DNA of 64,000 nucleotides from Halochromatium sp. (lineage in GTDB: Bacteria > Pseudomonadota > Gammaproteobacteria > Chromatiales > Chromatiaceae). The DNA is taken from NCBI GenBank assembly GCA_010912705.1, contig POWB01000010.1:93035-157034 (forward strand). Direction: 5' to 3'. Both the position numbers and the translations under genes were made by a program. The notes beneath the pieces were generated by a model. It made no database searches. It worked only from the letters and a program-made list of their open reading frames with translations, and was not told where the DNA came from. Below, piece after piece: positions 9,109 to 18,689 of the stretch (the first letter of the stretch is position 1; each line of letters begins with the position of its first letter).

Positions 9109-10788
9109 ATGACCGAAAGCTTCGCCGAGCTCTTCGAGGAGAGCCTCTCTAATACTCAGCTCCAGCTGGGCACCATCGTCACCGGCCAAGTCGTCGCCAT
9201 TACCGCTGACTCCGTCATCGTTAATGCCGGCCTCAAGTCCGAAGGGATCATCCCGCGCAACCAGTTCCTCAGCCCCGAAGGTCAGCTCGAAGTCGGCATC
9301 GGCGATGATGTCGAGGTCGCGCTGGACGCGGTCGAGGATGGATTCGGTGCCACCCGTCTATCGCGCGAGAAGGCCAAGCGCTTCGCCGCCTGGGATAAGC
9401 TCGAGCGCGCCTTCGATGATGGCGAGACGGTGACCGGCCAGATCAACGGCAAGGTCAAGGGCGGCTTCACGGTCGAGCTGGGGAGTGTGCGTGCGTTCCT
9501 GCCCGGCTCGCTGGTCGATATCCGCCCAGTGCGGGATACCACCTACCTCGAAGGTAAGGATCTCGAGTTCAAGGTGATCAAGCTCGATCGGCGTCGTAAC
9601 AACGTCGTCGTCTCACGCCGCGCAGTGGTCGAAGAAGAATACAGCGCCGAGCGCGAGCAACTGCTCGAGAAGCTCGAAGAGGGACTGGAGCTGACCGGTG
9701 TGGTCAAGAACCTCACCGACTACGGTGCCTTCTTGGATCTGGGCGGCATCGACGGCCTGCTGCACATCACCGATATGGCCTGGCGTCGGGTCAAGCACCC
9801 GTCCGAGGTGGTCGAGATCGGCCAGGAGATCATGGTCAAGGTGCTCAAGTTCGACCGCGAGCGCCAGCGCGTCTCGCTGGGCTTAAAGCAGATGGGCGAA
9901 GATCCTTGGGTCAATATCTCGCGTCGCTATCCGGAGAGCACCCGCGTCTTCGGTAAGGTCACCAATATTGCCGACTACGGCTGCTTCGTCGAGATCGAAG
10001 AGGGCGTCGAGGGCTTGGTCCACGTCTCCGAAATGGATTGGACCAACAAGAACGTGCACCCGAGCAAGGTCGTCAACATGGGCGACGATGTCGAGGTCAT
10101 GGTGCTGGATATCGACGAGGAGCGTCGCCGCATCTCGCTGGGTATCAAGCAGTGCCAGTCCAACCCTTGGGACGAGTTTTCGGCGATCCACAAGAAGGGC
10201 GATCATGTCGCCGGGCAGATCAAGTCGATCACCGACTTTGGTATCTTCATCGGTCTGGATGGCGGTATCGATGGCCTGGTGCATCTCTCCGACATCTCCT
10301 GGGATGAGTCGGGCGAGGACGCGCTGCGCAGCTTCAAGAAGGGTGACGAGGTCGAGACCGTGGTGCTCTCGGTTGATCCGGAGCGCGAGCGCATCTCGCT
10401 CGGTATCAAGCAGTTGGATAAAGATCCCTTCTCCAGCTTCGTCGCCGTGCACGAGAAAGGCAGCATCGTGACTGGAACCATCACTGAGGTTGACGCTAAA
10501 GGCGCCAATATCGATCTTGGCGATGGCGTCGAGGGTTATCTGCGTGCCTCTGAGATCTCGCGCGATCGTGTTGAAGATGCGCGTGCGGTGTTGAAGGTCG
10601 GTGAGGAAGTCGAGGCCAAGTTCCTCGGTGTCGATCGCAAGAACCGTAGCATCTCGTTGTCGATCAAGGCCAAGGACATGGCCGATGAGCAGGCCGCGAT
10701 CAAGGGCTATGCGCGCGAGGCGCAGGCCGGCACGGCAACGCTTGGCGACATCCTCAAGCAGCAGATGGAAGAGGCCGCAAAGGATTGA
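9109..10788 (+). CDS. rpsA: 30S ribosomal protein S1
   Basis: Large mRNA-binding ribosomal protein that brings weakly structured leaders onto the 30S subunit. Six OB-fold S1 repeats are visible in order; the last four carry the conserved pattern [62 protein letters not shown] and [23 protein letters not shown] 9109 with AGGAA about ten bases upstream yields 559 residues (E. coli 557) beginning [13 protein letters not shown], the family N terminus; the in-frame codon at 9043 is not needed. The 209-nt gap after cmk probably holds its own promoter and a leader; the E. coli leader is structured and autoregulated, but I cannot show that here. Confidence 0.97.
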   Translation: MTESFAELFEESLSNTQLQLGTIVTGQVVAITADSVIVNAGLKSEGIIPRNQFLSPEGQLEVGIGDDVEVALDAVEDGFGATRLSREKAKRFAAWDKLERAFDDGETVTGQINGKVKGGFTVELGSVRAFLPGSLVDIRPVRDTTYLEGKDLEFKVIKLDRRRNNVVVSRRAVVEEEYSAEREQLLEKLEEGLELTGVVKNLTDYGAFLDLGGIDGLLHITDMAWRRVKHPSEVVEIGQEIMVKVLKFDRERQRVSLGLKQMGEDPWVNISRRYPESTRVFGKVTNIADYGCFVEIEEGVEGLVHVSEMDWTNKNVHPSKVVNMGDDVEVMVLDIDEERRRISLGIKQCQSNPWDEFSAIHKKGDHVAGQIKSITDFGIFIGLDGGIDGLVHLSDISWDESGEDALRSFKKGDEVETVVLSVDPERERISLGIKQLDKDPFSSFVAVHEKGSIVTGTITEVDAKGANIDLGDGVEGYLRASEISRDRVEDARAVLKVGEEVEAKFLGVDRKNRSISLSIKAKDMADEQAAIKGYAREAQAGTATLGDILKQQMEEAAKD

Positions 10789-10880
10789 GCGGGCTGCAAT
10801 CGCAGCAGATCAATCATTCCTTGTGATCCCGGGTCCGGCGCACTGCGCTGGGCCTGCATCGCTATTGCAGGCTAGCCGCT

Positions 10881-11255
10881 ATGATGAAATCCGAGCTCAT
10901 CGATATTCTCGCGAGGGAGCAAAACCATCTCGCCTATAAGGACGTCGAGCTCGCCGTCCGCTGTATCTTAGAACAGATGAGTAGTGCGCTCGCCGCTGGT
11001 GAGCGCATCGAGATCCGCGGCTTCGGTAGCTTCTCGCTCCACTTCCGACCACCCCGTGTCGGGCGTAATCCAAAAACCGGCGATGCCGTTGCCCTCTCCG
11101 GCAAGCATGTGCCGCACTTCAAACCGGGTAAAGAGCTCCGCGATCGGGTTAATCAGGCCTATCAGGATGAGTTGGCTGGGCTAAGTCGGCCTCGGCTCCG
11201 AGACGACGACCAGCGCATTGGGATGCGACGCGAGGCTACCGCAGACGTTGACTAA
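10881..11255 (+). CDS. ihfB: Integration host factor subunit beta
   Basis: Nucleoid protein that, with IhfA, bends DNA sharply at specific sites, assisting sigma-54 promoters, recombination and replication. The HU/IHF fold is complete: [11 protein letters not shown], the [20 protein letters not shown] beta-arm with the intercalating Pro in RNPKTG, and the C-terminal helix [12 protein letters not shown]. About 25 extra charged residues follow the core (124 residues against 94 in E. coli). Position directly after rpsA matches the conserved rpsA-ihfB pair. The lapA/lapB genes that often follow are absent; a terminator closes the unit. Confidence 0.95.
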   Translation: MMKSELIDILAREQNHLAYKDVELAVRCILEQMSSALAAGERIEIRGFGSFSLHFRPPRVGRNPKTGDAVALSGKHVPHFKPGKELRDRVNQAYQDELAGLSRPRLRDDDQRIGMRREATADVD

Positions 11256-11348
11256 TACTAACATCCGCCCGAGGCCCCGACTGCATGACAATAGTTTCCA
11301 GGCCGGGCTCGCAGCTGGGTGGGGTGTTGGGGATTAGCTGAGGCTGAG

Positions 11349-11380
11349 GGGAAGCACTGCCGATCAGTGCTTCCCGTTTT
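11349..11380 (+). terminator. Rho-independent terminator after ihfB
   Basis: An 11-bp perfect stem (GGGAAGCACTG / CAGTGCTTCCC) with a 5-nt loop is followed by GTTTT. It ends the aroA-cmk-rpsA-ihfB unit just before the convergent glgC stop. No T-run follows the stem on the minus strand, so it should act mainly in the plus direction. Confidence 0.88.
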
Positions 11381-11385
11381 AGCCT

Positions 11386-12645
11386 TTACTCAGAATAACC
11401 GCGGCCTGTGCGCCCGCTCATCATGCGCGCAAAGATATTCGGCTGTCCGGCAGGGAGCACGGTGACCCCACCCGCGGAGACCTTGTAACGCTTGGAGTCG
11501 ACCTCGCGGTCATAGCCGATCACTGCGCCTGGCTCGATGGCATTGTGTCGATCGACGATCACCTTCTTCAGACGAGCGCCCTTACCGACATGGACATAGT
11601 CCATGATGATGCAGTCCTCGAGGACGGCGCCTTCGTCAATCACTGCTTCGCGGCGGATGATCGAGTTCTTGATCTGGGCGCCATCGTGAATCATGGTGGC
11701 GGCACCGAGCAAGGTGTTCTCGATATGCCCGCCAAGCACCCGTGCGACCGGGCCTTGATAGTTGCTCGAGTAGATCGGCCAGTCTGGATTGAAGGCATCG
11801 AAGACTGGCTCGGCGCCGAGGACATCCTTGTGGGCGTTGAAATAGGCGTCGATGCTGCCAACGTCGCGCCAGTAGACGCGGTCCTCATAGGCGTTGATGC
11901 CGGGGATCTCGTTGGTCGCGAAGTCGTAGGCGAACAGCCGATGCTTACTCGCCAACAAGCGCGGTAGGACGTGCTGGCCAAAATCGGTTTCCCCCGCCTG
12001 CTGTGCATCCTGCAATGCCCGCAGCAGCACCTCGGTGCTGAAGATATAGTTGCCCATCGAGGCATAGGCATTGGTTGGATCATCGGGCATCGGTGATGGG
12101 TTGGCCGGCTTCTCCTGGAAGGCCTCGACCCGTCCTTCGCCATCGGCTGCGATGACGCCAAAGCTCTTGGCGTCTTCTAGCGGTACCGGTAAAGCGGAGA
12201 TGGTTACATCGGCCTCACGCTCCTTGTGGAAGGCCACCATCTGCGAGACATCCATCCGATAGATGTGATCGGCGCCGAACACCGCGACTAGGTCGGGGCC
12301 ATGCTCCTCGATCAGATTGAGGTTTTGGTTGACCGCGTCCGCGGTGCCCTGGAACCAGGATTCGCCGAGCAGCATCTGTGGTGGCACAACGGTGACGAAC
12401 TGATCCTTGAGCAAGGGCGAGATGGTCCAGGCCTTGCGCACGTGCTCGATCAGCGACTGCGACTTGTACTGGACCAGCAGATAGATGGTTCTGATCTGCG
12501 AATTGATCATGTTGCTGAGCACAAAGTCGACGATGCGGTAGCGCGAGCCGAAGGGCACCGATGGCTTTGAGCGGGCAGCGGTTAGCGGTTGCAGGCGTGA
12601 GCCTTGGCCACCAGCCATAACAAACGCAATGATTTGATCGGGCAT
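11386..12645 (-). CDS. glgC: Glucose-1-phosphate adenylyltransferase (ADP-glucose pyrophosphorylase)
   Basis: Makes ADP-glucose from glucose-1-phosphate and ATP, the committed step of bacterial glycogen synthesis. The nucleotidyltransferase domain opens with FVMAGGQGSRLQPLTAARSK and RYRIVDFVLSNMINS; the sugar-binding FQEKPANP and the GRYWRDVG-like VYWRDVGSIDAYF follow; the C-terminal left-handed beta-helix holds KNSIIRREAVIDEGA. The full 419 residues match the family. No other glg gene is adjacent. It is convergent with ihfB and divergent from the small exported protein gene at 12840, with about 190 nt of shared promoter region that has no strong sigma-70 match I can defend. Confidence 0.95.
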   Translation of the reverse strand: MPDQIIAFVMAGGQGSRLQPLTAARSKPSVPFGSRYRIVDFVLSNMINSQIRTIYLLVQYKSQSLIEHVRKAWTISPLLKDQFVTVVPPQMLLGESWFQGTADAVNQNLNLIEEHGPDLVAVFGADHIYRMDVSQMVAFHKEREADVTISALPVPLEDAKSFGVIAADGEGRVEAFQEKPANPSPMPDDPTNAYASMGNYIFSTEVLLRALQDAQQAGETDFGQHVLPRLLASKHRLFAYDFATNEIPGINAYEDRVYWRDVGSIDAYFNAHKDVLGAEPVFDAFNPDWPIYSSNYQGPVARVLGGHIENTLLGAATMIHDGAQIKNSIIRREAVIDEGAVLEDCIIMDYVHVGKGARLKKVIVDRHNAIEPGAVIGYDREVDSKRYKVSAGGVTVLPAGQPNIFARMMSGRTGRGYSE

Positions 12646-12839
12646 GTTTCCTCCGGGCGCTGTGGGTCGGCAACTGAGAGTCGGTAACAGATCTGCGGGA
12701 TCGTCCTAGTCAGCGTTGGCCAGGTTGCCCATACTTGGGTACGGCGACCCGCGTCGCGTTACAATGACGACTCAGTGTGGTCGTGTTCAATGCCAGCTCT
12801 GCCAAAACCCTAGGGGCTAGGATGATCTGACATGCGCCC

Positions 12840-13247
12840 ATGATAAACCCGGAGGCGGTCTTGTTGTTGCGATCCGACAGCTCAAGTGCGATTGGTTTGG
12901 CGCTGTTGCTGGTCACTGGGCTTTGGCTGATGCCCGTTGAGCCTGCAGTCCCGACCCCGGCGCTTAGCGTTGATGCCTTACTCGCCCTATGCAAGCGGGG
13001 TGACGCACAAGCTGGGGTCGGCGTTGAGGCCGCATTCTGTGAGTGGTATCTGCTGCCTTGCGACTGTAAGCTCAGTCAGCCTGGGCAGCCGCCGCGTTGG
13101 TGCTTGCCGGAGTCTGAGCCGCTCGCTTTGGCCCAGGCCCATGACCGGGTCTTGCTCGAGCTTGAGCGGATTCCAGATCGCGAGCAAGCGGCCACTGAGG
13201 CCGTCGAGCGCATCCTCGAGCGATTGTATCCTTGTGCCTGGGACTGA
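12840..13247 (+). CDS. Small exported Cys-rich protein, Rap1a/Tai-like
   Basis: A 135-residue protein with a hydrophobic segment (about residues 17-32, AIGLALLLVTGLWLMP) that looks like a signal peptide or anchor. The rest follows the cysteine layout I associate with the Rap1a/Tai immunity-protein family: ALC near residue 50, AFCEWYLLPCDC, WCLPE, a helix with AHDRVLLELERIPD, and a terminal ERLYPC. In that family paired cysteines form disulfides in the periplasm; the founding members neutralise type VI secreted amidases, but many homologues are not linked to any toxin. No T6SS or toxin gene is nearby; gpmI begins 35 nt downstream. The family call is by pattern, not by search. Confidence 0.55.
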   Translation: MINPEAVLLLRSDSSSAIGLALLLVTGLWLMPVEPAVPTPALSVDALLALCKRGDAQAGVGVEAAFCEWYLLPCDCKLSQPGQPPRWCLPESEPLALAQAHDRVLLELERIPDREQAATEAVERILERLYPCAWD

Positions 13248-13282
13248 CAGCGGACCAATTTGATCTGATTCACGGGAAGACA

Positions 13283-14827
13283 ATGGGACAGAGTTTCGAA
13301 CTGCCGCGCCGTCCGGTGGTACTCATCATTCTGGATGGCTTTGGCACGAATCCGAGCAAGGCCAACAATGCCGTTGTGCTTGCTAAGACGCCGAATCTCG
13401 ATCGGCTATTGGCGAGTAATGCGCACACGGTGCTGCAGGCCTCAGCCCGCGCCGTTGGGCTCCCTGAGGGCCAGATGGGCAACTCAGAGGTCGGGCACAT
13501 GACGCTCGGCTCGGGCTGTATTGTGCGCCAAGACCTAGTCTTGATTGATGACGCGATTGCGGATCGGAGCTTCTTCGATAATCGGGTTCTGCAGGCCGCA
13601 GCCCAGCGTGCGGTTGCACTAGGGCGTCCGCTGCATCTCATGGGGCTGGTCTCCGATGGTGGTGTGCACAGCCATGTTCGGCATCTCAACGCGTTGATCA
13701 AGCTCGCCAAATATCAGGGTGCCCGCCCGGTGGTGCAGATGATCACCGACGGTCGTGACACCGCGCCGCGCTCGGCGTTGAGCTATCTTGCGGCGCTCGA
13801 TGAAGCGCTTGCAGCGGCCGGTGGCGTGATTGCCAGTGTTGCTGGACGCTATTATGCGATGGATCGCGACAAACGCTGGGATCGCACCCAGCTGGCGTTT
13901 CAAGCCTTTGTGCATGGCAAGGGTCGGCATGCGGAATCGGCGCGTGCCGCTATCGAGCTGGCCTATGCCGCTGATGAGGACGATGAGTTCATTCTGCCAA
14001 CACTGATCCATGGTGGCGAGCCGATTCAGGATGGCGATCCGGTGATCTTCTTCAATTTCCGAAAGGATCGCCCGCGGCAGATCGTCTCGGCACTCTACAG
14101 TCGCGACTTCGATCAGTTTGATCGCGGTGGCTTCACGGCTGCAGACCTGACCTGCATGATGGAGTACGATCCCTGGTTCGGGCTACCCACGGCCTTTACT
14201 CATGAGATGCCGCCGGTCGTCCTCGGCGAGGTCTTAAGCGATGCTGAGCTGCCGCAGTTCCATTGCGCCGAGACCGAGAAGTATGCGCATGTCACCTTCT
14301 TTTTCAACGGCGGTCGGAGCGATCCATTTCCGGGAGAAGTGCGTTGTCTGATCCCCTCGCCACAGGTTGCGACCTACGATCTGCAGCCGGAGATGTCGGC
14401 GGCCGAGGTCGCTGATGCGGTGATTGCGGCACTCGAGAGCCAGACCTATGCGTTCATCGTTGTCAATTTTGCCAACGGCGATATGGTTGGGCATACCGCT
14501 GTTCGCGAGGCCGTGATCAAGGCCGTCGAGACCCTTGATCGCGAGGTTGGGCGCGTCATCGACACTGCTGCCGCTGAAGGTTATTCGGTGCTGCTGACCG
14601 CCGACCATGGCAACTGTGATGAGATGATCGATCCACTGACTGGAGAGCCGCATACCCGGCATACGGTCTATCCGGTGCCTTGCCTAGTGATCGATGAGGT
14701 CGCTTGGCGGCTGCGGATTGGGGCGGGTATCGAGGATGTCGCTCCGACCCTGCTGCAACTGATGGGGCTGCCGCAGCCAGAGGCCATGCAGGGTAAATCC
14801 ATCTTGCTGAAGCCGGTGCAGAAGTAG
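13283..14827 (+). CDS. gpmI: 2,3-bisphosphoglycerate-independent phosphoglycerate mutase
   Basis: Interconverts 3- and 2-phosphoglycerate in glycolysis/gluconeogenesis using two Mn2+ ions and a phosphoserine intermediate. An alkaline-phosphatase-like fold with metal site LIILDGFG at residues 14-21, nucleophile Ser68 in MGNSEVGHMTLGSG, the transferase insert, and the C-terminal metal site TADHGNCDEM. ATG 13283 is preceded by GGGAAGA and gives 514 residues, the standard length. A further in-frame start at 13232 overlaps the upstream gene and lacks family support. Confidence 0.96.
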   Translation: MGQSFELPRRPVVLIILDGFGTNPSKANNAVVLAKTPNLDRLLASNAHTVLQASARAVGLPEGQMGNSEVGHMTLGSGCIVRQDLVLIDDAIADRSFFDNRVLQAAAQRAVALGRPLHLMGLVSDGGVHSHVRHLNALIKLAKYQGARPVVQMITDGRDTAPRSALSYLAALDEALAAAGGVIASVAGRYYAMDRDKRWDRTQLAFQAFVHGKGRHAESARAAIELAYAADEDDEFILPTLIHGGEPIQDGDPVIFFNFRKDRPRQIVSALYSRDFDQFDRGGFTAADLTCMMEYDPWFGLPTAFTHEMPPVVLGEVLSDAELPQFHCAETEKYAHVTFFFNGGRSDPFPGEVRCLIPSPQVATYDLQPEMSAAEVADAVIAALESQTYAFIVVNFANGDMVGHTAVREAVIKAVETLDREVGRVIDTAAAEGYSVLLTADHGNCDEMIDPLTGEPHTRHTVYPVPCLVIDEVAWRLRIGAGIEDVAPTLLQLMGLPQPEAMQGKSILLKPVQK

Positions 14828-14903
14828 CGGTGGTGATTGCATCGCTGCCGGTGGTGCCGTTTATCCCTTGTCTTGTGCCCCTGCTTGAGCCCTTGCTGAG
14901 CCT

Positions 14904-15743
14904 ATGCAACAGTACCTCGAACTGCTCCGTGATGTGATCGATAATGGTCGTGATCGATCCGATCGCACCGGTGTTGGGACACGCTCGGTATTCGGGCGCC
15001 AGGTCCGCTTTGATCTCAGCGCTGGCTTTCCGCTGGTTACGACCAAGCGCATCCATCTCAAGAGCCTGATTGCTGAGCTGCTCTGGTTCCTCTCTGGCTC
15101 TACCGATAATCGCGACCTGAATGCCCAGGGGGTGAGCATCTGGGATGAATGGGCCGCCGAGGATGGTGCGCTTGGGCCGATCTATGGCGCTCAATGGCGC
15201 CGTTGGCCAACGCCTGATGGCGGCTCGATTGACCAGATTAGCCAAGTGCTAGAGACGATCAAGCAGGACCCGGATTCCCGCCGCCTGCTGGTCACAGCCT
15301 GGAATCCGGCTGTGCTGCCGGTCTCGGATCGGTCTCCGCGTGAGAATGCCGCCGCAGGATACATGGCGCTCGCGCCCTGTCACTGTCTATTCCAGTTTTA
15401 TGTCCAGGATGGGCAGCTGTCTTGCCAGCTCTATCAACGCAGCGCTGATTTGTTTCTTGGTGTGCCCTTTAATATCGCCAGTTATGCCTTGCTCACACAG
15501 ATGATGGCCGAGCAGGCTGATCTCGGTGTCGGCGAACTGGTACATACCTTTGGGGATCTGCACCTTTACCGTAATCATCTGACCGACGAGATCGTGTACG
15601 AGCAGCTGCGGCGTGAGCCAAGGCCGCTGCCGCGCTTGCGCATCCTACGGCGACCGGCGAGCCTATTCGAGTACCGGCTCGCGGACTTCAGCGTCGAGGA
15701 CTATGACCCGCATCCTTCGATTCCTGCGCCGATTGCGGTCTGA
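14904..15743 (+). CDS. thyA: Thymidylate synthase (ThyA type)
   Basis: Methylates dUMP to dTMP with methylene-tetrahydrofolate. It begins [15 protein letters not shown] like E. coli Thy[12 protein letters not shown] holds the folate/dUMP Arg, the nucleophile is Cys159 in [12 protein letters not shown], and the dUMP-binding [20 protein letters not shown] is intact. It has 279 residues against 264 in E. coli, with a small insertion just before the nucleophile loop ([14 protein letters not shown], residues 141-154). It stands alone between gpmI and sohB; no folA is adjacent. Confidence 0.96.
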   Translation: MQQYLELLRDVIDNGRDRSDRTGVGTRSVFGRQVRFDLSAGFPLVTTKRIHLKSLIAELLWFLSGSTDNRDLNAQGVSIWDEWAAEDGALGPIYGAQWRRWPTPDGGSIDQISQVLETIKQDPDSRRLLVTAWNPAVLPVSDRSPRENAAAGYMALAPCHCLFQFYVQDGQLSCQLYQRSADLFLGVPFNIASYALLTQMMAEQADLGVGELVHTFGDLHLYRNHLTDEIVYEQLRREPRPLPRLRILRRPASLFEYRLADFSVEDYDPHPSIPAPIAV

Positions 15744-15871
15744 GACAGCCTGCTTTTTCTCCTGAAACCAATAAACCACAAATGATGTAGATTGGTGGGC
15801 GCCTCTTGAAGCCTCAGCGTTAATCTGCGCCATCTGCGGCTCAATTGCTCTTTTCCGGATACCGAATCCGC

Positions 15872-17056
15872 ATGACCCTCATGATTGAAGCCTTGATCGA
15901 ATACGGCCTGTTTGTGGCCAAGACCCTGACACTGGTGTTGGCCATTGCCCTGCTGCTTGTGATTGTTCTCCGCGCTCGGCATAGCGGCGGTACCGATGAC
16001 GATGATGATGGCAGTCGCCTTGAGGTTGTCGACCTCAATAGCCGGTACCTGCAGATGGCCGATATCATTAAGGCCGCAACACTGCCGCCGAAGATTGCCA
16101 AGCAGATCTTTAAGGCCGAGCGCAAGGCCGAGAAGCAGAGAGAGAAGGCAAGAGAGAAAGCGATCGAGAAGGCGAGCGAGAAAGTCAGCGAGAAAGCGGG
16201 CGAGAAGGCGAGCGAGAAGGTCAGCGAGAAACCGGGCAAGCAGGCGCAGGAGATATCTATACAAACTGACAAGCGACGCCTGTTCGTGATCGATTTCCAT
16301 GGTGATCTGATGGCAACCGAGGTGGGGGCGCTGCGTGAGATGATCTCAGCGCTGCTGATGACAGCGACGGCAGAGGATGAGGTGCTGGTGCGTCTAGACA
16401 ATGCCGGGGGTGCCGTGCACGAGCACGGCCTCGCGGCCTCGCAGCTGTTGCGTCTGCGGACCGCTGGCATTCCCTTGACCATTGCTGTCGATAAGGTCGC
16501 GGCGAGCGGCGGTTATCTGATGGCCTGCGTTGCCAATCGCATCATCGCCGCACCCTTCGCGGTGGTTGGCTCGATCGGCGTGCTCGCAGAGATGCCGAAT
16601 TTCCATCGGCTACTGCAGCAGAAGGGCGTCGACTTCGAACTCCATACCGCAGGCGAGCATAAGCGCACGCTCACCCTCTTCGGTGAGAACACCGATGAAG
16701 GGCGAGCCAAGTTGCGCGAGCAGCTCGAGGAGACACACAGCCAGTTCAAGTCCTTTATCGCCGCCTACCGGCCGGACTTGGATCTGAGCCAGGTCGCAAC
16801 CGGCGAGTATTGGCATGGCGAACAGGCGTTTCGCTTGGGGCTGGTAGATGCTGTGCAAACCAGCGACGATTACCTGCTAGCGGCGCGGAAGGAGGCCGAT
16901 CTGTACAAGCTGAGGTATCGCGCGCGCAAACGGCCACTGGAGCGCTTGCTGGGATCGGTGAGCGGCGAAGCCCTGCGTACAGGCGCCCGATCGCTCGCGG
17001 TGATTGGCAGACTGCTTGGACGCCGCCTCGGACGTTGGATGCAAGCTGCGATATAA
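15872..17056 (+). CDS. sohB: Inner-membrane S49-family serine peptidase SohB
   Basis: Membrane-anchored peptidase of the SppA/SohB family, thought to act on membrane or periplasmic peptides. An N-terminal membrane helix (about residues 8-30) is followed by a charged linker with a four-residue xxEK repeat, then the protease domain: VRLDNAGGAVHEHG, the catalytic Ser in DKVAASGGYLMA, and the general-base Lys expected in HTAGEHKRTLTLFGENT. I chose ATG 15872 over the upstream TTG (15845) and ATG 15881 on length; the exact start is uncertain. 394 residues, longer than E. coli SohB (349) because of the repeat linker. Confidence 0.88.
   Translation: MTLMIEALIEYGLFVAKTLTLVLAIALLLVIVLRARHSGGTDDDDDGSRLEVVDLNSRYLQMADIIKAATLPPKIAKQIFKAERKAEKQREKAREKAIEKASEKVSEKAGEKASEKVSEKPGKQAQEISIQTDKRRLFVIDFHGDLMATEVGALREMISALLMTATAEDEVLVRLDNAGGAVHEHGLAASQLLRLRTAGIPLTIAVDKVAASGGYLMACVANRIIAAPFAVVGSIGVLAEMPNFHRLLQQKGVDFELHTAGEHKRTLTLFGENTDEGRAKLREQLEETHSQFKSFIAAYRPDLDLSQVATGEYWHGEQAFRLGLVDAVQTSDDYLLAARKEADLYKLRYRARKRPLERLLGSVSGEALRTGARSLAVIGRLLGRRLGRWMQAAI
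16136..16231 (+). repeat. In-frame 12-bp repeat coding xxEK in sohB
   Basis: Eight consecutive 12-bp units encode QREK, AREK, AIEK, ASEK, VSEK, AGEK, ASEK and VSEK. The units are degenerate (GCGAGCGAGAAG type) and predict a rigid charged helix between the membrane anchor and the protease domain. Confidence 0.9.
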
Positions 17057-17123
17057 CCGCTATTTTTAGGATAATCGCAATCAGTATCCGGCGCTCAGGG
17101 CGTTCGGTAGCGGAGCTTAGGCG

Positions 17124-18140
17124 ATGAGCATGGTGCATCTCGAGCCAGAGTCAGCCTTAGGGGCAGATCGCAGGTCTTTGCGAGGGCAGCGGCTGTGCAG
17201 TGCATCCATTTGCAGCGGCTGGCTGCGACTCAGCGGTCCAATGCTGATGGGTCTATTGGCTGCGACGCTGGCCTGGGCGCAGCCGCAGCCGCAGCCGGAG
17301 GGGTCTAACGCCGAGCAGGTGACAGCGAATGAGCCGCCGATTGAAGCGGTGACCGACCAGCGGGTCAAGCAGCGCATCGATGACCTAGTGACCGAGACGG
17401 GACAATTGCGCGCTGAGGTTGCGACTCAGTCCGAGCTCTTGCGTCGCCTGATGTCGGGACTTGATGGGCTGCTCCCGGTCTCATCGCAGCAGGATTTAGG
17501 TACCTTGAGCCCCCAGCAGGAGCAATTGACTGCTTGCCGAAGTGAGCTTGCCGAGCTCAGCGCTCGTCTGCAGCAGCAGCAGCTTGCACTGTCGGAGGCG
17601 CAACGTCGGGCAGAGAAGGCCGAGAAGACGACAGCAGCCATGAATGAGGCTCAGGCCCATGCTGCGACCGAGATCGAGCGGCTAAGCACCGAGCTTGCGA
17701 TGGCCAAGGCGCGACAGACCGAGGCCCTACAACAGGCGGTTGATCTCGAGCGTCGACTGGCGACCGCTGAGGCACGGCTTGCCCGCGTCACGGCGAATGG
17801 CCAGCAAGCGCAAGCTGCTGCAACTGCCGCTGCAAGCGCTGAAGGTGGCTCCGAGCCGTCTGGCTTGGCCATTGAGGATGCAAAGAGAAGGGATGCGACG
17901 GCGGCTGAAACCCCTGGACTGGCAGTGACTCCGTCCGAAACTGAACGATCCGGCGGGCATGCATCGGCTCAGTCCACAGCGCCAGTATTCTATGAAGTCC
18001 GTGCTGCTGATACGCTATCGCGCATCAGCGCTCGAGTCTATGGAGATGCCAGCGCTTGGGAACGGATCTATGACGCCAATCGTGACTTGCTAGCGACGCC
18101 AGAGGCGTTATCACCCGGGATGTCGCTCGTAATCCCTTAA
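17124..18140 (+). CDS. Exported coiled-coil protein with C-terminal LysM domain
   Basis: A 338-residue protein. A hydrophobic segment (PMLMGLLAATLAWAQ, about residues 40-54) probably serves as signal peptide behind an unusually long N-terminal part; ATG 17241 inside the frame would give a normal signal peptide and may be the true start. Residues 75-220 form a long coiled coil rich in Gln, Ala and Glu. The last 50 residues (YEVRAADTLSRISARVYGD ... ALSPGMSLVIP) are a LysM fold, which binds peptidoglycan. Architecture resembles FimV- or TolA-like envelope proteins, but I recognise no specific family. A lipoprotein gene follows 31 nt later and may be cotranscribed. Confidence 0.75.
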   Translation: MSMVHLEPESALGADRRSLRGQRLCSASICSGWLRLSGPMLMGLLAATLAWAQPQPQPEGSNAEQVTANEPPIEAVTDQRVKQRIDDLVTETGQLRAEVATQSELLRRLMSGLDGLLPVSSQQDLGTLSPQQEQLTACRSELAELSARLQQQQLALSEAQRRAEKAEKTTAAMNEAQAHAATEIERLSTELAMAKARQTEALQQAVDLERRLATAEARLARVTANGQQAQAAATAAASAEGGSEPSGLAIEDAKRRDATAAETPGLAVTPSETERSGGHASAQSTAPVFYEVRAADTLSRISARVYGDASAWERIYDANRDLLATPEALSPGMSLVIP

Positions 18141-18171
18141 CTGAGCATCGCATTCCCATCAGGAGCCCCTT

Positions 18172-18687
18172 ATGCGACCCTTGCTTCCCATCGCTGTTCT
18201 TCTCTTCTCCGGCCTGCTGGCTGCTTGTGCAGGGGGCGTTCAGCAGCGGCCTGATCCCAACATCACGGCGGCACAGCGCATGCTATCGTTGGATCAAACC
18301 CTAGAGACCCCGAGCTTTGAGGCCAATGGCGGGACCATTGTTGACGCTACCATCGATGGCTACAAGACAGCGATCTATGTGATCGGGGTCGTCAAGGGGC
18401 AGGTCTTGACGGTGCAGGTCGAGAGTGACACACCCAATGTGTATTTTGATGTGCTCGAGCCGACGCTTGGCGGGGGCAGTGCGAAGATCTTCAGCACCGA
18501 GGCGGCTTGCCGTGGTACCCGCATCCATGCCCCTTCAGATACCACTTATGTCATTCGGCCTTTCCTCGCAAAGTCGCTCGCCGAGCGCAATGCCTCGGTT
18601 CGTTATACCCTCTGTATCAATCGCTGCGAAGCGGGCATGACGCCAGCGAATTGCCAGTGGATGCGCGGCAATTTGCAGGGCATCTGA
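18172..18687 (+). CDS. Putative outer-membrane lipoprotein of unknown function
   Basis: 171 residues. The N terminus (MRPLLPIAVLLFSGLLAAC) is a clear lipoprotein signal with lipobox LAAC and acylated Cys19. The mature part has about 150 residues, mainly predicted beta, with three or four cysteines near the C terminus (LCINRCEAG, NCQW). I do not recognise the family. It follows the LysM protein on the same strand and converges with the SH3 protein, the two stops being only 2 nt apart, so an envelope role together with the LysM protein is plausible but inferred. Confidence 0.6.
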   Translation: MRPLLPIAVLLFSGLLAACAGGVQQRPDPNITAAQRMLSLDQTLETPSFEANGGTIVDATIDGYKTAIYVIGVVKGQVLTVQVESDTPNVYFDVLEPTLGGGSAKIFSTEAACRGTRIHAPSDTTYVIRPFLAKSLAERNASVRYTLCINRCEAGMTPANCQWMRGNLQGI

Positions 18688-18689
18688 GA

